The position numbers and the translations under genes are program-made. Shown in pieces: positions 1 to 13,883 of a DNA stretch of 64,000 nucleotides (positions within the stretch are counted from its first letter, which is position 1; every line of letters starts with the position of its first letter). This DNA comes from Ifrita kowaldi (taxonomy: Eukaryota; Chordata; Aves; Passeriformes; Cinclosomatidae), in contig VZRS01012606.1 in the NCBI GenBank assembly GCA_013398055.1, positions 217,616 to 281,615 on the forward strand, in the 5' to 3' direction. Under the pieces are notes generated by a model. The model had not been told where the DNA came from, searched no databases, and saw nothing but the letters and a program-made list of their open reading frames with translations.

Positions 1-600
1 GCTGATCCAGGTCAGGATGCCATCGGCCTTTTGGCCACCTGGGCACAGCTGGCTCATGTTCAGCTGCTGTTGACCAGCACCCCCAGGTCCTTTTCCACTG
101 GGCAGCTTTCCAGCCACTCTGCCCCAGCTTGTGTTGCTGCCTGGAGTTGTTGCAGCCCAAGAGTAGGACCTGGCACTTGGCCTTGTTGAACCTCACACGA
201 TTGGGTTTGGCCCATCAATCCAGCGTGTCCAGATCCCTCTGCAGAGTTCTCCTACCCTTCATCAGATCAACGTTCTCACCTAGGTTGATGTTGTCTGCAA
301 AATGACTGAGGGTGGACTTGATCCCATTGTCGAGATCATTTATAAAGATATTCAGTTGGCCCAGGTACTGAGTCCTGGGGAACCCCCACTAGTAACTGGC
401 CTCCAGCTGGATTTAACTCCATTCACCACCACTGGTTTGGCACCCAGCTGTTGTTAACCCAGCGAAGAGTACACTGTCCTAGCTATGAGCAGCGCATTTC
501 TCCAGGAGAATGCTGTGGGAAACAGTGTCAAAGGCTTTTCTGAAGTCCATGTAAGCAACATCCATAGCCTTTCCTTCACCAACCTCATGCCTCCATTTCC
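1..600 (-). mobile_element. CR1 LINE fragment, ORF2 reverse transcriptase region
   Basis: Read on the minus strand, this stretch gives broken CR1 ORF2 reverse transcriptase. It has an AYMDFRKAFDTV-like palm segment near 500-570 (the DFSKAFDTV type of motif), then a VPQ-SV-GP block near 370-400. The stretch around 280-310 corresponds to the region of the FADD active-site motif. The part near 60-200 matches the CR1 segment that follows the palm. Stop codons and frame changes interrupt it, so it is a dead copy. It runs off the left edge of the window, so its 3' end is not seen. From 518 onward it is included in the duplicated block, so the piece 518-600 recurs at 1607-1689. CR1 is the dominant LINE of birds and other sauropsids. 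Confidence 0.9.
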
Positions 601-1605
601 TTTGTCTAAAGACTAAGTTTGTGGTTTGTAAAGCTCCCCGCTTTTATAGGAATGAAGTAGTGTTTCCAGCAGTGATGAGCGAGAAAAGGAAGACTGGAAA
701 TAAAGCTGATTGTGCTAGCAAGGGAGAGAAAGAATGACCAGGATAACAAATCCCTGAGCACAAGGGATGCACAGATGGGAGAATGAAGGGGTAAAAGAGC
801 ACCATATAGTGGTCCCCAGACCATACGGTCACTTGGGGTGAGCCCCCAAATGTGCAGGATGACCAGCTTTGGGGCTGTGAGGGCAGGGGCTGGGCAGCTC
901 CTGCTCTCTCCAAATGAAGGACACCTATCCCTGGGCTGCAGACATCACCTCCAGTGTTCCTCACAGCTAAGGAAGCCAGAGGCAAAGTGACAGAAAAGAG
1001 GAGAGTGGAGCAGATAGCGTTAGAAGCTGTAAGAAAGAGTTTTGCAAAAGGACAAATGGAAGAGAAGGGGGGAAGAGGAGTAAGGAATAACACAATCTTA
1101 TCAAGAAAGTTAAAGAAGCCTTTTTAATGTCACTTCTGCCCCTGAGCATCCATAGACTAAACAGAATAGGGCAGGAAAAAGCTCCTTAAAAGAGGAGATA
1201 GAGGGGAAAAGGATGCTTTGTGCAACTTATGCTGTTCAAAGGAAATAGAAATTCTGGGTTAAAAATCAAGTCTATTGCAAAAGAGATATTTAGATTAATT
1301 TATCTATAATTTACAGAAAAAAATAAATTGGCGGTTTGCTTATTGCATTTTGTGAGGAACGTGCACAACTGTCGGGCTAATGTAAAAATGGCATTTCAGT
1401 AATAATTATGGATATCTTGCTTCAGCCTCATTTAGAAACGTGTAATTGAAGTGATAGATGTAGTGCTTATAAATAGTTTAGGTTTCCTAATGTAATAATG
1501 AGCAGTTCTCTCATTCTCTCTAGTTTTTTTCCTTTCCTACATGTTTTTGCTTCTGAAACATTTTTTTTTTTTTTATGACTCATCTCCCTTCCCTGCTGCT
1601 GACCA
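518..1605. repeat. 1,088-bp exact duplicate, copy 1
   Basis: This block is repeated at 1607-2694 with a constant offset of 1089. I saw no difference, including the 14-base T run at 1561-1574 (2650-2663 in the other copy). The copies abut a single N at 1606. It holds the end of the antisense CR1 RT fragment and otherwise unique sequence. No gene is evident. The overlapping minus-strand open frames inside are duplicated with it and show no family resemblance. Confidence 0.95.
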
Positions 1606-1606
1606 N
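1606..1606. other. Single-N assembly join
   Basis: One ambiguous base separates two exact 1,088-bp copies. An N exactly at a duplicate junction is the mark of two contigs joined without merging their overlapping ends. Confidence 0.9.
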
Positions 1607-2694
1607 GGAAACAGTGTCAAAGGCTTTTCTGAAGTCCATGTAAGCAACATCCATAGCCTTTCCTTCACCAACCTCATGCCTCCATTTCCTTTGTCTAAAG
1701 ACTAAGTTTGTGGTTTGTAAAGCTCCCCGCTTTTATAGGAATGAAGTAGTGTTTCCAGCAGTGATGAGCGAGAAAAGGAAGACTGGAAATAAAGCTGATT
1801 GTGCTAGCAAGGGAGAGAAAGAATGACCAGGATAACAAATCCCTGAGCACAAGGGATGCACAGATGGGAGAATGAAGGGGTAAAAGAGCACCATATAGTG
1901 GTCCCCAGACCATACGGTCACTTGGGGTGAGCCCCCAAATGTGCAGGATGACCAGCTTTGGGGCTGTGAGGGCAGGGGCTGGGCAGCTCCTGCTCTCTCC
2001 AAATGAAGGACACCTATCCCTGGGCTGCAGACATCACCTCCAGTGTTCCTCACAGCTAAGGAAGCCAGAGGCAAAGTGACAGAAAAGAGGAGAGTGGAGC
2101 AGATAGCGTTAGAAGCTGTAAGAAAGAGTTTTGCAAAAGGACAAATGGAAGAGAAGGGGGGAAGAGGAGTAAGGAATAACACAATCTTATCAAGAAAGTT
2201 AAAGAAGCCTTTTTAATGTCACTTCTGCCCCTGAGCATCCATAGACTAAACAGAATAGGGCAGGAAAAAGCTCCTTAAAAGAGGAGATAGAGGGGAAAAG
2301 GATGCTTTGTGCAACTTATGCTGTTCAAAGGAAATAGAAATTCTGGGTTAAAAATCAAGTCTATTGCAAAAGAGATATTTAGATTAATTTATCTATAATT
2401 TACAGAAAAAAATAAATTGGCGGTTTGCTTATTGCATTTTGTGAGGAACGTGCACAACTGTCGGGCTAATGTAAAAATGGCATTTCAGTAATAATTATGG
2501 ATATCTTGCTTCAGCCTCATTTAGAAACGTGTAATTGAAGTGATAGATGTAGTGCTTATAAATAGTTTAGGTTTCCTAATGTAATAATGAGCAGTTCTCT
2601 CATTCTCTCTAGTTTTTTTCCTTTCCTACATGTTTTTGCTTCTGAAACATTTTTTTTTTTTTTATGACTCATCTCCCTTCCCTGCTGCTGACCA
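1607..2694. repeat. 1,088-bp exact duplicate, copy 2
   Basis: Identical to 518-1605. The sequence then continues without a break into unique DNA at 2695, so this copy is the one joined to the right flank. The first copy is joined to the left flank. The first 80 or so bases repeat the CR1 RT end. Confidence 0.95.
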
Positions 2695-5600
2695 AGAGCA
2701 TTCCCAGGGGCGTGCTTTGACACACTTTTATGGTCTTGTGCCCTGGGAGCCCAGTCCCAGTCCCTGTTGCTGGGTGGGAGTCCTGGGCAGGTGTACACAA
2801 ACAACACTGAGTTGTAACAGGCTGGGGAAGGTGGGTGGGTGGAAGTGCAGCTGGCTGAGGGGCTCCTCACTGGTAGTGAACCAGCAGGAGGGAATGAAGA
2901 CTGGGGAGAGAGAGAGAAAGGGCTGGGGAAGGCAATGCAGTGTGTCATGAATTAGGAAAATCAGTGTAAAAAATCGCAATAGTGAGAGATAGAAGACAGT
3001 GGTGATAAATGGCACAAGAGGTGAGAAATAAAGGGGTAATTACATCGTGTACTCCTGAGTGCAAATGAAGTCCAGGGAAGGAGGATGAACTAGGAGTGAG
3101 AAACTATGGGTGCAGTACATATGGGTACCGTACGTATGGGTACTCCCCTGCAAGAGATCCTCTTCCCATGTGCAAGTTCTGCCACTCAGCTCTCCGCAGA
3201 TTTTAGGAAACTCCAGGTTCTTTGCACTTGTAAAGTAAGGATAAATTAATACTGAAGGAGTGTGAGACCAGCTGAAGGAAGAAGGCATGATACAGGCTGG
3301 GGAACTGCTGGAAAAGACTGCTTTGGGGGCTGTCCCCAGCATTGCCTAAAGGGCTGTCTGGACCTGTAACATATGAGGATTTTGTTAGTGTTTTCCTGGT
3401 GGTTTAAGGGTAGCTGGTGTCTCTTTTCACGTGCTTTATGATCTACCAAGGAAGCTCTTCTAACATCTGTCAGGAAATGACTACTAGCCAGGTATCCATA
3501 ACCTCTAGTATTGATACTGCAAAATGTTCTTAAAAAATTCTGGGGACTTCTGCCCAAAACCAAGTTTCTTTGCTCTCAGCGAATTCTGACGGAGTGTTGC
3601 CACTTAGTGGTCTTTTATCTTACAAAATCTTCTCCCCACTTGCATCTTTCATTTGTGTTCTTGTGCATAGGCAGGGTAGGTGTGAATTGTTATGTGCTTT
3701 TTATTTTATCTGAACAAATGTAAACAGCATCCAAACACTAAACTGAAGAACAGAATGAAGCTGAACAAGCTCATAATGGCTGGAAAGGAACATTTGTCTT
3801 TGTTTGTAGTGAAGTGGTTTGAGGTGCAATCTTCGTGTGGCAATGGCTTCCTGCATTATGTCTGCAAGGAGGATGAAAGATCTTCAGGAGTAGGTACAAA
3901 GTACATGCAGCATAACACCAATGCATTTCCATTTTTTGATGTTGAAGTCATTTGTCAGTGTGACTTTTGCTCTTCCTTGTCATTGGTGGGGAGTGTTTCC
4001 AAATGTTGGCAGTCTTAGATTCTTTGCTTTGAACTGCAAAACTGGTAACCTCTCGGAGCTGCCAACATCAAGCATTAGCTTAGCGGTCTCTTAGTGAAAT
4101 ACTGAACATGACCCAACACAGAGAATGAGGCAGGCTCAGGGTAGTCAGTAAAAGCAGCGTTTCATGTGTAGTAGATCCTATGATATATGAAAAAAGTTGT
4201 TCTAAAATATATTTTCTTCTTAATTGCAAAATTGCAAAGAAAAACTTAGAGTCAATAGGATTCAAGTTGTTTTCTGCGATGCCTTGTTTTGGATTGGTTT
4301 CACCTACAGGCTTATTGCTTAGTAACTCTGTGTGGACACACCAGGATCAGGCATCTGGTAGAACCTCTTTTTGCTCTCACAAAAGAAAATGGAAATTAAA
4401 ATTTCCACTGAAAGTCTGATTGAAGCCAAATTGCCTTTAGAAGGCGGGGCAAAAAGGAGGTTGGAGAAGAGAGGTCACTATATGTTTTTTTAATGGGTAG
4501 ATAACTTATTTATGTGGGGTAGAACAAATAAAGTTGGGACACTGGTCAGCATTTGAGATCCAAGTACAGCTGCACTTACCTTAGTACAGTAAATGTGGAA
4601 AGTAGGACTTGGTTTCCTCAAGATGTGAAGAACATCCCCATCTCCTCACTTCAGAGCGAGCTGAATAGTGTTCCCAATGTATCAATTCCCAGACCAAAGT
4701 TGTCAAAGAGAGGCTATAGGTGGGAAAGGAGGGTAGAACAGAGCATTTAAAATAGGAGGAAACTGAAAATGTAAACTTGAGAGGCAGATGCCTGCCCATA
4801 AGGACATTGTAATGTTGCGGGGTGGGAAGCTCCCTTAGTGCTGGTGCGTGAGCTTGTAGCCAGCTTGTAGCCATGACACCTGTGTGTCACCCTGGTGAAG
4901 GATGGATACATGCAAATGATGGGTCCATGATGATGTGGGATTTAGGGGTTTTTTGGAATTTTTGGCCTTTTTTTGTTGTTTTTAAACACACAAGAAGGAG
5001 AATACTTCTATGGGATGGCCACCACATCCCTCCAGTCTGGGTTATGCGCAAGGCCCTCTGTAAAATAATGAGAGATCTTTTATGTATTCTGTTACAGTTT
5101 TCCTTTCATTCAGTGAGCAGAGCTGGTTATTCAATTTCAGTGTCCACTAAAGCAATCTCCAAAAGTAGTTAAAATAAAACTCATTACAGTGTGTATGTGA
5201 TATGGTATGTTTAGAATCCTGAGAATGTGCTGTAATAAAACTTTTGCTAGCTTTCCCTCTCCATGGCAGCAGATAAGAAAATTTCGACTGTGTCTAAGAA
5301 ACTGAAAAGATGAATCCCCACAGACTGGGGACGATTGTTTCTTTGTCTGCTGAGTAGTAGTTATTTATTTGTGAGGAAACCCATAAGTCACCTCCAAAGG
5401 TGAAATCTGTATTTCTTGAAGATGAAAATAAGCATTCTGTGGCTGATAAACAGCTGAATTTTCTACAAACGTGTATTTGTAGTTTTCCCCACCCTTTATT
5501 TTACCACATGGTTCTTCTGAGTGGCATGGAAATACCTTTAACTCCTTTTATTCCTGGGATGCACTGTCCTTCACAGAGGTTGGGCTGGTGTTTGTATAAA

Positions 5601-8600
5601 GCTGCTTATGCTGGGAGATCTTGCATAGTGCAGTGTGGCCATGACTGAGATAGCACAGACCTTATTAATACTTAACATTGAGTAAACAAGGCAGCTCATA
5701 TCCATTGTTACTGCTTACATCCAAAGGTAGTGCAGCATCCTCAGCTGACAAAGGTCAGGTGAAAAACAGGTTTGCTCTCTGTGAGAGGGACTTTTTTTTC
5801 TGTAAAAGATGTAGAAACTATGTTTCCCAGCTCTTGAGGGTTGCTCTGCAGAGTGGCTGTATATAAATATTGGACAAAGTGGGAACTCCCTGTGCCACAG
5901 TGCATACCGGATGCTAGCAACCAGAGGTATTTGGAAGTGGCAGAAGAGGTAAGGGATGGCCTGGCTTGGTTTGGCTGGAATCTTGTTTGGTTTATTGTTA
6001 CAGTGCTGTTGTTTCTTTATGGGTCATTCATTTTCCCAGTGCATTATAATCTTCTTTGTTTTGTTACCTCATGGATAAGGTTGCTGCACTTTGACATCAC
6101 TTGCCTCCTAGAAATGTTGGCTTTTGTTGTCACAGTTGGAGAGTTTGTGACAGCTGTTTCAAAAAGAATTTTTCTGAATAAATTGACAGCCACATTAAGT
6201 ATCTGTAGTGAAGCACCTGGGATTGGGGGTTTTTTGAATTACTTGTTTGAGCACATTGAAAGACATACCTCTATGTTGGTGCTGTTGGCTTTCTGTTAGA
6301 AATCCAGTCTTGCTCAGTAGAATCCATTAAAAATACAAAGTAGCTGTTCCCCCTTCCTTGCCTAACTCTAAAAGAAACCGCGTACCAACATCACAACCGG
6401 AGACATTGTCCTGGCCATGGGGCAGACAAGAAGGAGAAAAATGTGTAACAGAGTCCCATCCCCAAGGCCATTTTATAGAAATTATTCCTCTGTTGTAAAC
6501 CTCCATCTTCATGGAGTAAAAGTTTGATGTATGCAGAAGGACAATGCTTGGGTTAGGGTGGCACTCAGACCAGTTGGGGTTGATAACTAAAACCAAAATG
6601 CGGTAACCTGAGGTCTACTCTTGGCACCGTGGATCAGAAATACCAGAGAATCCACTTGCATATCCTTTTTGAGCTGTAACACCTCACAGCACCTGCTGTA
6701 GCACAGGAAACATCTTGCTGAGTGTATTGTATTAATCTCAAAATGCCCTGGGGGTGGATTGTTTCCATGAAGTTGTATCCAAATGACATCTGTGCAGCCA
6801 CCAGACATAAGTAGCAAACCACTCTTGTTACCTTTGTATCAAAATAAGCCTCCAAAACAACTTGGCACCTTACTAGACTTTCAAGTTGTGGACTTTACTA
6901 ACAAGTGATGATAACAAGATGAGCAGGCTCCACCTGGGTAGCTAACACAGGTGTCATCACCTCGTTCTCCCAGTGGCCTCCCTCCAGTGCAAAGTGGCTG
7001 TGAGCACCTGTACATTGGCCAGGGCTGAAGTTTTGCCCAGTGCTGAAATGTTGCTGCCTGTTGTCAGCTGCTTACTGTGTATCTGAACTGGGAAAAAGCC
7101 TCTTGCTGGAAGTGTTTAGCACCTACTTCTACAGATAGCTGCCTTCTTCCAACCTGTAGGCCTATCCAGGGGAAAGGGTGACTGGTAATAAGCATGCAAA
7201 ATCCAGTCTCAGTCTAGCAGAACTTTAGGACCCTTTGAGGTAAAGGATACTATACGTGATTGTTACAAACTATTTGTTTGAGTTCTGCACGAAGGCAGCT
7301 AAATCAACGGAGAGACCAGGAGGTGATCCAGGCTGGCTTGCAGGTTTTCAGAACACTGTTTTCCGTGCTTTTCAGCATAACTTAAAAAGTATTCTCTAGC
7401 TTGTAGCTATGCACATAATCTTCCAAATGTGAAAGGAATCTATATTGGCACAGAGCAACTTGTCAGAATCAGCACCCAGTCTGCAGCAGGAGCTTGGGAG
7501 GGATGTGAACCGCCTTTGTTCTTTGCAGTGGGGGTGTTAACGCTGAAGTCTATGATAATGTACTTGCCAGCATTGTTAATTATTCTGCTGGAAGGAAGGA
7601 GTTGGAGAGTCTGCACAATTTGCTGTCACTAAGGGACTTGTTTTGGCATTCCAGTACGGCATCTCAAATAGGGGGTGTCTGGGAGAGTCCTGTTTTCATG
7701 GGGGGTATGTGGGGCTGTGAGAAGGGCTCTTTTCACTCGCTGATTTGTGTCTTCATTCCTCCTTGATACAAATAGGATTCTTCTGGAAACTTGGATTAGC
7801 AAGCTCTCAATGCCTATGGTCTTAAAGAAATTATTTTTTTCCAGTTGATCCTCATAACTGTGAAGCTCATTAACCTGAATGGCTCAATTAGCCAAATGCT
7901 AACATGCTGCCAGCACTGCTGCTACTGTCGCTGATGCCACTTCAAAAATGTTGTGTTTCATGCATATGCTTTAAATGTGCCACTTCTGTTTTTCTCTGGG
8001 GGAAAAGATCAAGCATATGCACTAAAAATATAGATATATATCCTTGCAGTAGTAACTGAGATAGTACTAAGTAGTACCTGCCATAATATGAACTTGTTCA
8101 ATAGCTTGAATAGCAATCTGCTTCTGATGTATCTGGAGTAAGAAACTTTGTAGTGAGAGGGTTACTGCAATTAGCAGAATGAAATACATGTGTTTCTCTT
8201 TGTCATGGTGTTAATGAAGTTTAGTTTTATTTGAATATTTTAAAGCACATTTTGAAATAGCTGTATAGAGGTCGAACTTGTTGGTTTCAGTCATTTTTTG
8301 TCTGTTGTGTGTTGCCATTTAGACTCTCAGCTGAGAGTTACATCTTGTTTACATCATGGTGCCCATGCTCAGGACAGCACGATCACGTCGGTTCAGGGCA
8401 GCGATAAAGGAAAGCCTGATTTTGGGCACAGTGCATGACTGTACAGGCTGATTGTGCGCAGTACATTGATGTGGGGTCTGATCAAAACAAGCCTTGCTTT
8501 TATCCAGTTTCACAACATGATTTTAATGATGGGGGTCTTGCCAATAATTATTGTTGGGTAACTGCCTGAAGCATTAATTTCTTTAGTTTATGCAGTGAAG

Positions 8601-11600
8601 CTGTAAAATGAGCATAATCAGACAAACTAGCTTGCGTTTCGTGTTTCCAAAGACATGGTATATAATTTGGGTTTTTGATGTGATTTCTCCATACCTGACC
8701 AACAAGACAATGCATATGGTTTGTTTGGATTAGCTTTTCCTGTCTTTTTCTTAAAAGAATAAATAAATCTACCCCCTTTTTGTACCTCAGGGCGATTCTG
8801 TGTTACCAGCCTCTTTCGCAAATGTTCCAGGATCTCTCTCAATGCTAGCTTTTGTTTTAGAAAGTAAAATAAAAACGGGAAAGAATGTTTATATTCCTTG
8901 GGTTATGAAAATAAGAATCCAACTATCAGTTGGTACGCTGACTGATTCTTCCAAATATTCAGTGTGAGCCTTCCCAAGTAGCAGAAGTAATATTGTATAA
9001 AACACCATCCTGTGTAAAATGAAGCTCTTGAGGGCAGAGGAAGATGATTTACCACGAAAGTTGTTGTCCATTTGCATTCATCTGTCTCTAGAAATGGTGG
9101 TGCTGGATGAGCTTCAGCTTTTGCCTACCTCTGCTTTGCTGAAGCTTTGCCAACTCTTTTGAAGCCTGACACTGCTCCCACTGTTTCCTGTGGGGAAAGA
9201 CAAAACATGAAGGCATTTGATGTAGCCAACAAGCTTACTCTCATTGTTTTCAGGTAAACAAAGCTAAGCATCTGAGAGCCTTGCCCAAGAGGTGCATTGT
9301 CAGGTAGTTTAAGAAGTAATCAGATTCGTGTGTGTTAAACCTCCTTGCAGTCTGTGCTGTAGCAATGATCAGGAGCAGCCAGCCAGACCGGTGTTAGGTG
9401 GTACCAGCTACAAAAGGAAGGACCCGACCCTGCGAGTCGGAGCTGAGTAGTGCGGGAAGAGCAAAGCTGGTTTTGCGCTCTGAATTTCCAAGTCTGCAGT
9501 AGCAGTTGCAAGTAATATTTTTACCTTTAACTTGTCTGGCTCTCTCTTGACCTTACTCTCTTGATGTGCACTCTTGCTAACCATTTAGTTAACAAGGGGA
9601 TTGGGGAAACAACAGCGCAGTGGAGGTTAAGGCTTTCCATTCGTCCCTCAGTCCAGCCATGCCACTCTGCAGTACAGTTCATGTGGAACAGCCAACTGGC
9701 CTTTTTTACAAGGCCTGTTGCCATTTAAGTTTACCACCATCCCACGAACCAGGTTCTGGTATTTCTGCACTGCAACACTTTCTCTTAAACAAAGGGTAAA
9801 AAATACTTTTATGATGTGTCAAAGCATGACACAGATGTCATCTTCTTCCTCATCTACTTTATTACAGGGGATCTCTTATTTGGGCTCTTCATAACACATA
9901 TAAAGGACAGAAGCAGTGGGAAGAACTTCCATGTGCTTATCAGTGACTCAAACCTTTGTGCAGGCTGGTGAATTTGCGGGGCGAATATGGATGGAGTGAA
10001 ACTTTGTTTCTTACTTGACTTGGTCGTGTGTTTTGTGTTCCAGTCTCAAGTAATCTGTTTTGTGGGGCAGGATGAAATGTAACAGTTCAGCTACGATGGA
10101 ACTATTAATACCACACCATCTTAACTTCTTGTCAACTCTGCTGTAGGTGATAGAGGGTGTGGGTCTCATTTATTTGTTCCACATTGGTAGGTTTAAAGAA
10201 ATGAGATGGGGAGTTCTTGTTATGTACTTGCATTGAAGTTTGCTGGTTTGGGGTCCAGAGGACCCACTGATCTCTGAAACACTCATTGTGTATTGCATGT
10301 CCCCAGAGAAGGGAGGGACAAAGATGCAGTGCTTGGGTGCAGCACCGCTCTCTGCACAGGGTGTAGCTCCCATTATCTGCTGGAACTGCTGTGAAAAGCC
10401 ACCAGCTCCTAGCTTGTGTCCCTAGCTGGGACACAAGGAGCCACTCAGGGCAGGTAGTCCTCTCTTCCCCCCGGGCCAACTCACGGCTCCATGAAGACTG
10501 TCATTTGCCAAAATCTTTAAGAAGGTTGTCTGTGATGTTTTGCACATATTCCTGCCCCACACCGAATCCCTTTCATGATGTGCTGATTCTGAAATGATCC
10601 CATCCAGTGCTATTCCTTCGGAGGATGCCCTCAGCATCAGGCACAGCTCAGGTCTTGCAGTGGGTTTCATTGAAGAGAGCTTGGTGCTGGTCACCCACAG
10701 GATCCCAGGCTGAGTCAGTCAAATAGCTCATTTCTGTGTGTTTTCCAGTGCATCTCCCCTTACTCACTCCTCTCCTTTCCTTGTGCTTTATTTCACCTCA
10801 CCCCGGTAGAGTTACTTATCTAACCAGTTTAGGAGTGGGGAAGATACAGTGCTTTGTATTTTCTGGGAAAAGATGAAGAGAGATGTCTAGAGCTGAGTTC
10901 TGAACATTGCATAGAAGTAAAATAAAGGGAGATAAATGCTCACCTCTCCCCACAAACTTTAGATTATAAACTGAGCTAAAGCAAATTAGTTGATTCCTTG
11001 CCTGGTGGCCAGCTCTGATTTGTTGTAAGGCTGTGCACAGAAACATTGCAGCTAAGAGCATGCCAGGCTTTGTTTGCTGGTTGGTTGGATATTTATGTCA
11101 TGTTGCCAGGCAAATTCATATACTGCTATGCTGCAGGCAAGGTCTTGGGGGTGGGGGAGATGAGTAAACATCTTAGAAAGATCTAAAGGTGTAGGAAGAG
11201 GTTTGGAGGAAAAGAATGAGGAGCTGGGTTTGCAAGTTGTAAAACTTGCATCTATTTTTGTCTTCTGTTGCTGAAGCAGAGGTATCCAGAGCTGAGCTGT
11301 TCTGCAGTGCTGCCAGCTTCACATCTGTGCTGCTTTGTACCCTTGCGCCATGAGCAGGCAGCATCTCATGGAAAACTTCACAAACCAGTTGGTCCTTGAG
11401 ATGTGATTTGAGTTTGTCACTGCCTGGACAAGAGTATGTTTATGGACTCCTGCATGCTCCAAACCTGTAATAATTTCAGTTAAAGTTTCTTCTGCCAGCA
11501 CAAACCACAAAAAAGTAATTAAATAGACAATAAATCTCTCTGTGCTACATGAAATAGTTCCCTTTCTCACCCTTAACTGCCTTCTTTCTCCAGCCTCCTC

Positions 11601-13145
11601 AGGTTCAGACCTGCAGTTTATGATACAGGATGATTTTCTAATCACCATTTGAGTGCCTGGGTAAAGCTGGTGACTCCCTCTATGTTTGCAAATGCGTGCT
11701 GTGATTTACTGGAGGACAAAGTGTGCAAGCTAAAGCAGTGATGTTCTGAAAGAAAAGTTAAATCAGGAAGCAGAAATAAAGGTCCATATCAATCTTTTAT
11801 ATATTTAGTTACCAAACAGCATCTCGTTTGTCAGCAATACATGTAACAGCCACAAAATAGAGCTGCCCCTTGCTTTTAGCTACTATCTCTGCCAGGGCAT
11901 TCTGTTCTTATATTCACTCTCAGAAACAGCTGAAATGATTATAAATGATTATAAATATTTTTGAGCAAACAGCGGCTTTTTTTTTTTTCTTTGTAAGTAT
12001 AATTGCTAGATAAACTGCGGGATTGCAAAATGCTGATGTTTAACACTTTGCTGGACAAGCTGTGTGCATTTTTGAGACAACAGCATATGGGAGATTGTCA
12101 GCAAACTACTATCAAAGGCATTTTTGACTCACAGCAATGAAGAGTTTTGAAAGGGGAAATCGTGTTAGGAAATCACAGCCTTTGCACATCAGTGAAAGCA
12201 TATTTTTCAGTTATTGCTTGAGTCCTTTCTCAGACTTGGTTGAAAATCAGTTTGGTTTCATTCTCTTTTGATTAGGGAATTAGAAATTTGTATTTTCAAT
12301 CTATCATTACTTCGCTTTCAGAAAAAGGAAGGAAGTTTATTTGAAAGATGGGTTGCAAGAGATTCGTGTTCTCTTAAGTATGTGAGAAACATTCTTTACA
12401 TTTTGTTTAAAGTTGTGAAATGCAAGAAAGTTGAATCCTTATAGCTACGTAACAGATCCTAGGGCAGGTACATGGAGTTAGTTTGCTTTCAGCAGAAATA
12501 AAGCAGTTTCTTGTGTGGGAAGACTAGAGGAGCAGGAATTCTTATGGAAACAAATTCTGGAAAGAACCAGCCCAGGAGAGAGGTTGCTCCCAGTTTATTT
12601 AGGAAAGCTCATAATGAAATGGAAGATAACAAGTTAGCATGATGTACAATCTGAAGGGATGAACCTGTACTTGAGATTTGACAACACTACTCTTAAAACT
12701 TTATTGTTGCAATTTAAGTAGAGAGTACCAAGAGAAATAATGTTATATTTCTGTCGCTTGGCCTTCACTATACCAAAGAAACAAGTAATTTAAATAGTAA
12801 AGGTTCCAGTGACTATCTTGCACATTAGTATTCAACTTAGTGCACACCCAGACAGTGCTTAAGTGTTCTTCCTTGGCCTTGAGTGGAAGGCTGGCTACAT
12901 GTAGCCCCTGTGTTGTCACTCTATTTTCCCTGTCCCGCACCTCCAAGCAGTATCCACATGTACCCTTGGATATCTTGGGACGATATCACTGCTTATGTTC
13001 ATTGACAAACCAGGTAGGTTAGAAGCAGGATTGTTCTGTGTCTGGACAAGATGATTTCAGCTATCTTCAGTCTGAATACATGCAAATTTACAAATGTATT
13101 CCTGCAAAGGACCAGGTCTGTCCTGGGGCAGTAACTGGATTGTAA
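2695..13145. other. Unique non-coding DNA, no gene supported
   Basis: About 10.4 kb without a recognisable coding exon, RNA gene or transposon. Short open frames occur on both strands at the density expected by chance, and none resembles a family I know. Small items seen: a near-repeat of a 14-mer around 3116-3147 (two copies of a TATGGGTAC core), a TATA-like stretch near 5860, a short acceptor/donor-bounded segment near 5912-5949, and AT-rich single-copy stretches around 7850-8250 and 11930-12250. It is probably intergenic or intronic. Confidence 0.6.
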
Positions 13146-13883
13146 TTGCTCAACCCTGAATGTATGGACAGACTGGGGAATGAGAGGCTGAAGAGCAGCG
13201 CTGAGCAAAGGGACCTGGGGGTCCTGGCTGATGGAAAGTTGAATGTGAGTCAGCAGTGCCCTGGCAGCCAGGAGGGCCAGCTGTGTCCTGGGGGCATCAG
13301 GCACAGCATCGACAGCCGGGCAAGGGAGGGGATTGTCCCGCTCTGCTCTGCACTGGGGCAGCCTCACCTCGAGTGCTGGGGACAGTTTTGGGTGCCACAG
13401 CATAAAAAAGACATGGAGCCACTAGAGAGGGTCCAAAGGAGGGCTACAAGGATGGTGAAGGGTCTTGAGGGGAAGCTGTGTGAGGAGTGGCTGAGGTCAC
13501 TTGGTCTGTCCAGCCTGGAGGAGACTGAGGGGAGATCTCATTGCAGTTGTAACTCCATCAGAAGGGGAAGTGGAGGGGCAGGCACTGATCTCTTCTCTCT
13601 CCTGACCAGTGACAGAACTCAAGGAAACGGCATGAAGTTGTGTCAGGGGAGGTTTAGGTTGGATGTCAGGACAAGGTTCTTCACCCAGAGGGTGGCTGAG
13701 CAGGTTGAACAGGCTCCCCTGGAAAGTGGGCACAGCACCAAGCATGACAGAGTTCAAGAAGTGTTTGTACAGTGCTCTCAGGCACAGAGTGGGTTTCTTG
13801 GGGTGTCCTGTGCAGGGCCACGAGTTGGACTCTATGACCCTGATGGGTCCCTTCCAACTCAGCATATTGCACCATTCTGTGAT
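13146..13883 (+). mobile_element. CR1 LINE, 3' part of ORF2 plus 3' end
   Basis: This is the only sense-strand CR1 in the window. Translated pieces match the CR1 ORF2 C-terminus in order: a KDLGVL-type block (here QRDLGVLADGKLN), IVPLCSALGQPHLECW, a LERVQRRATRMVKGLE block near 13420-13470, then a TSDRTQGNGMKLCQGRFRLD block. Frame changes lie between them. A long open frame starting at 13146 covers much of the region but changes away from CR1 frame before its end. The copy finishes with the CR1 3' signature, a CCCTTCCAACTCAGCATATT stretch followed by ATTCTGTGAT, at about 13840-13883. It is 5'-truncated, as is usual for LINE insertions. Confidence 0.93.

Noticed and set aside
644..2238. Paired identical minus-strand open frames (149, 72 and 60 codons, each twice) as a tandem gene pair
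   Set aside because: They are the same sequence duplicated at an N junction, with no family resemblance.
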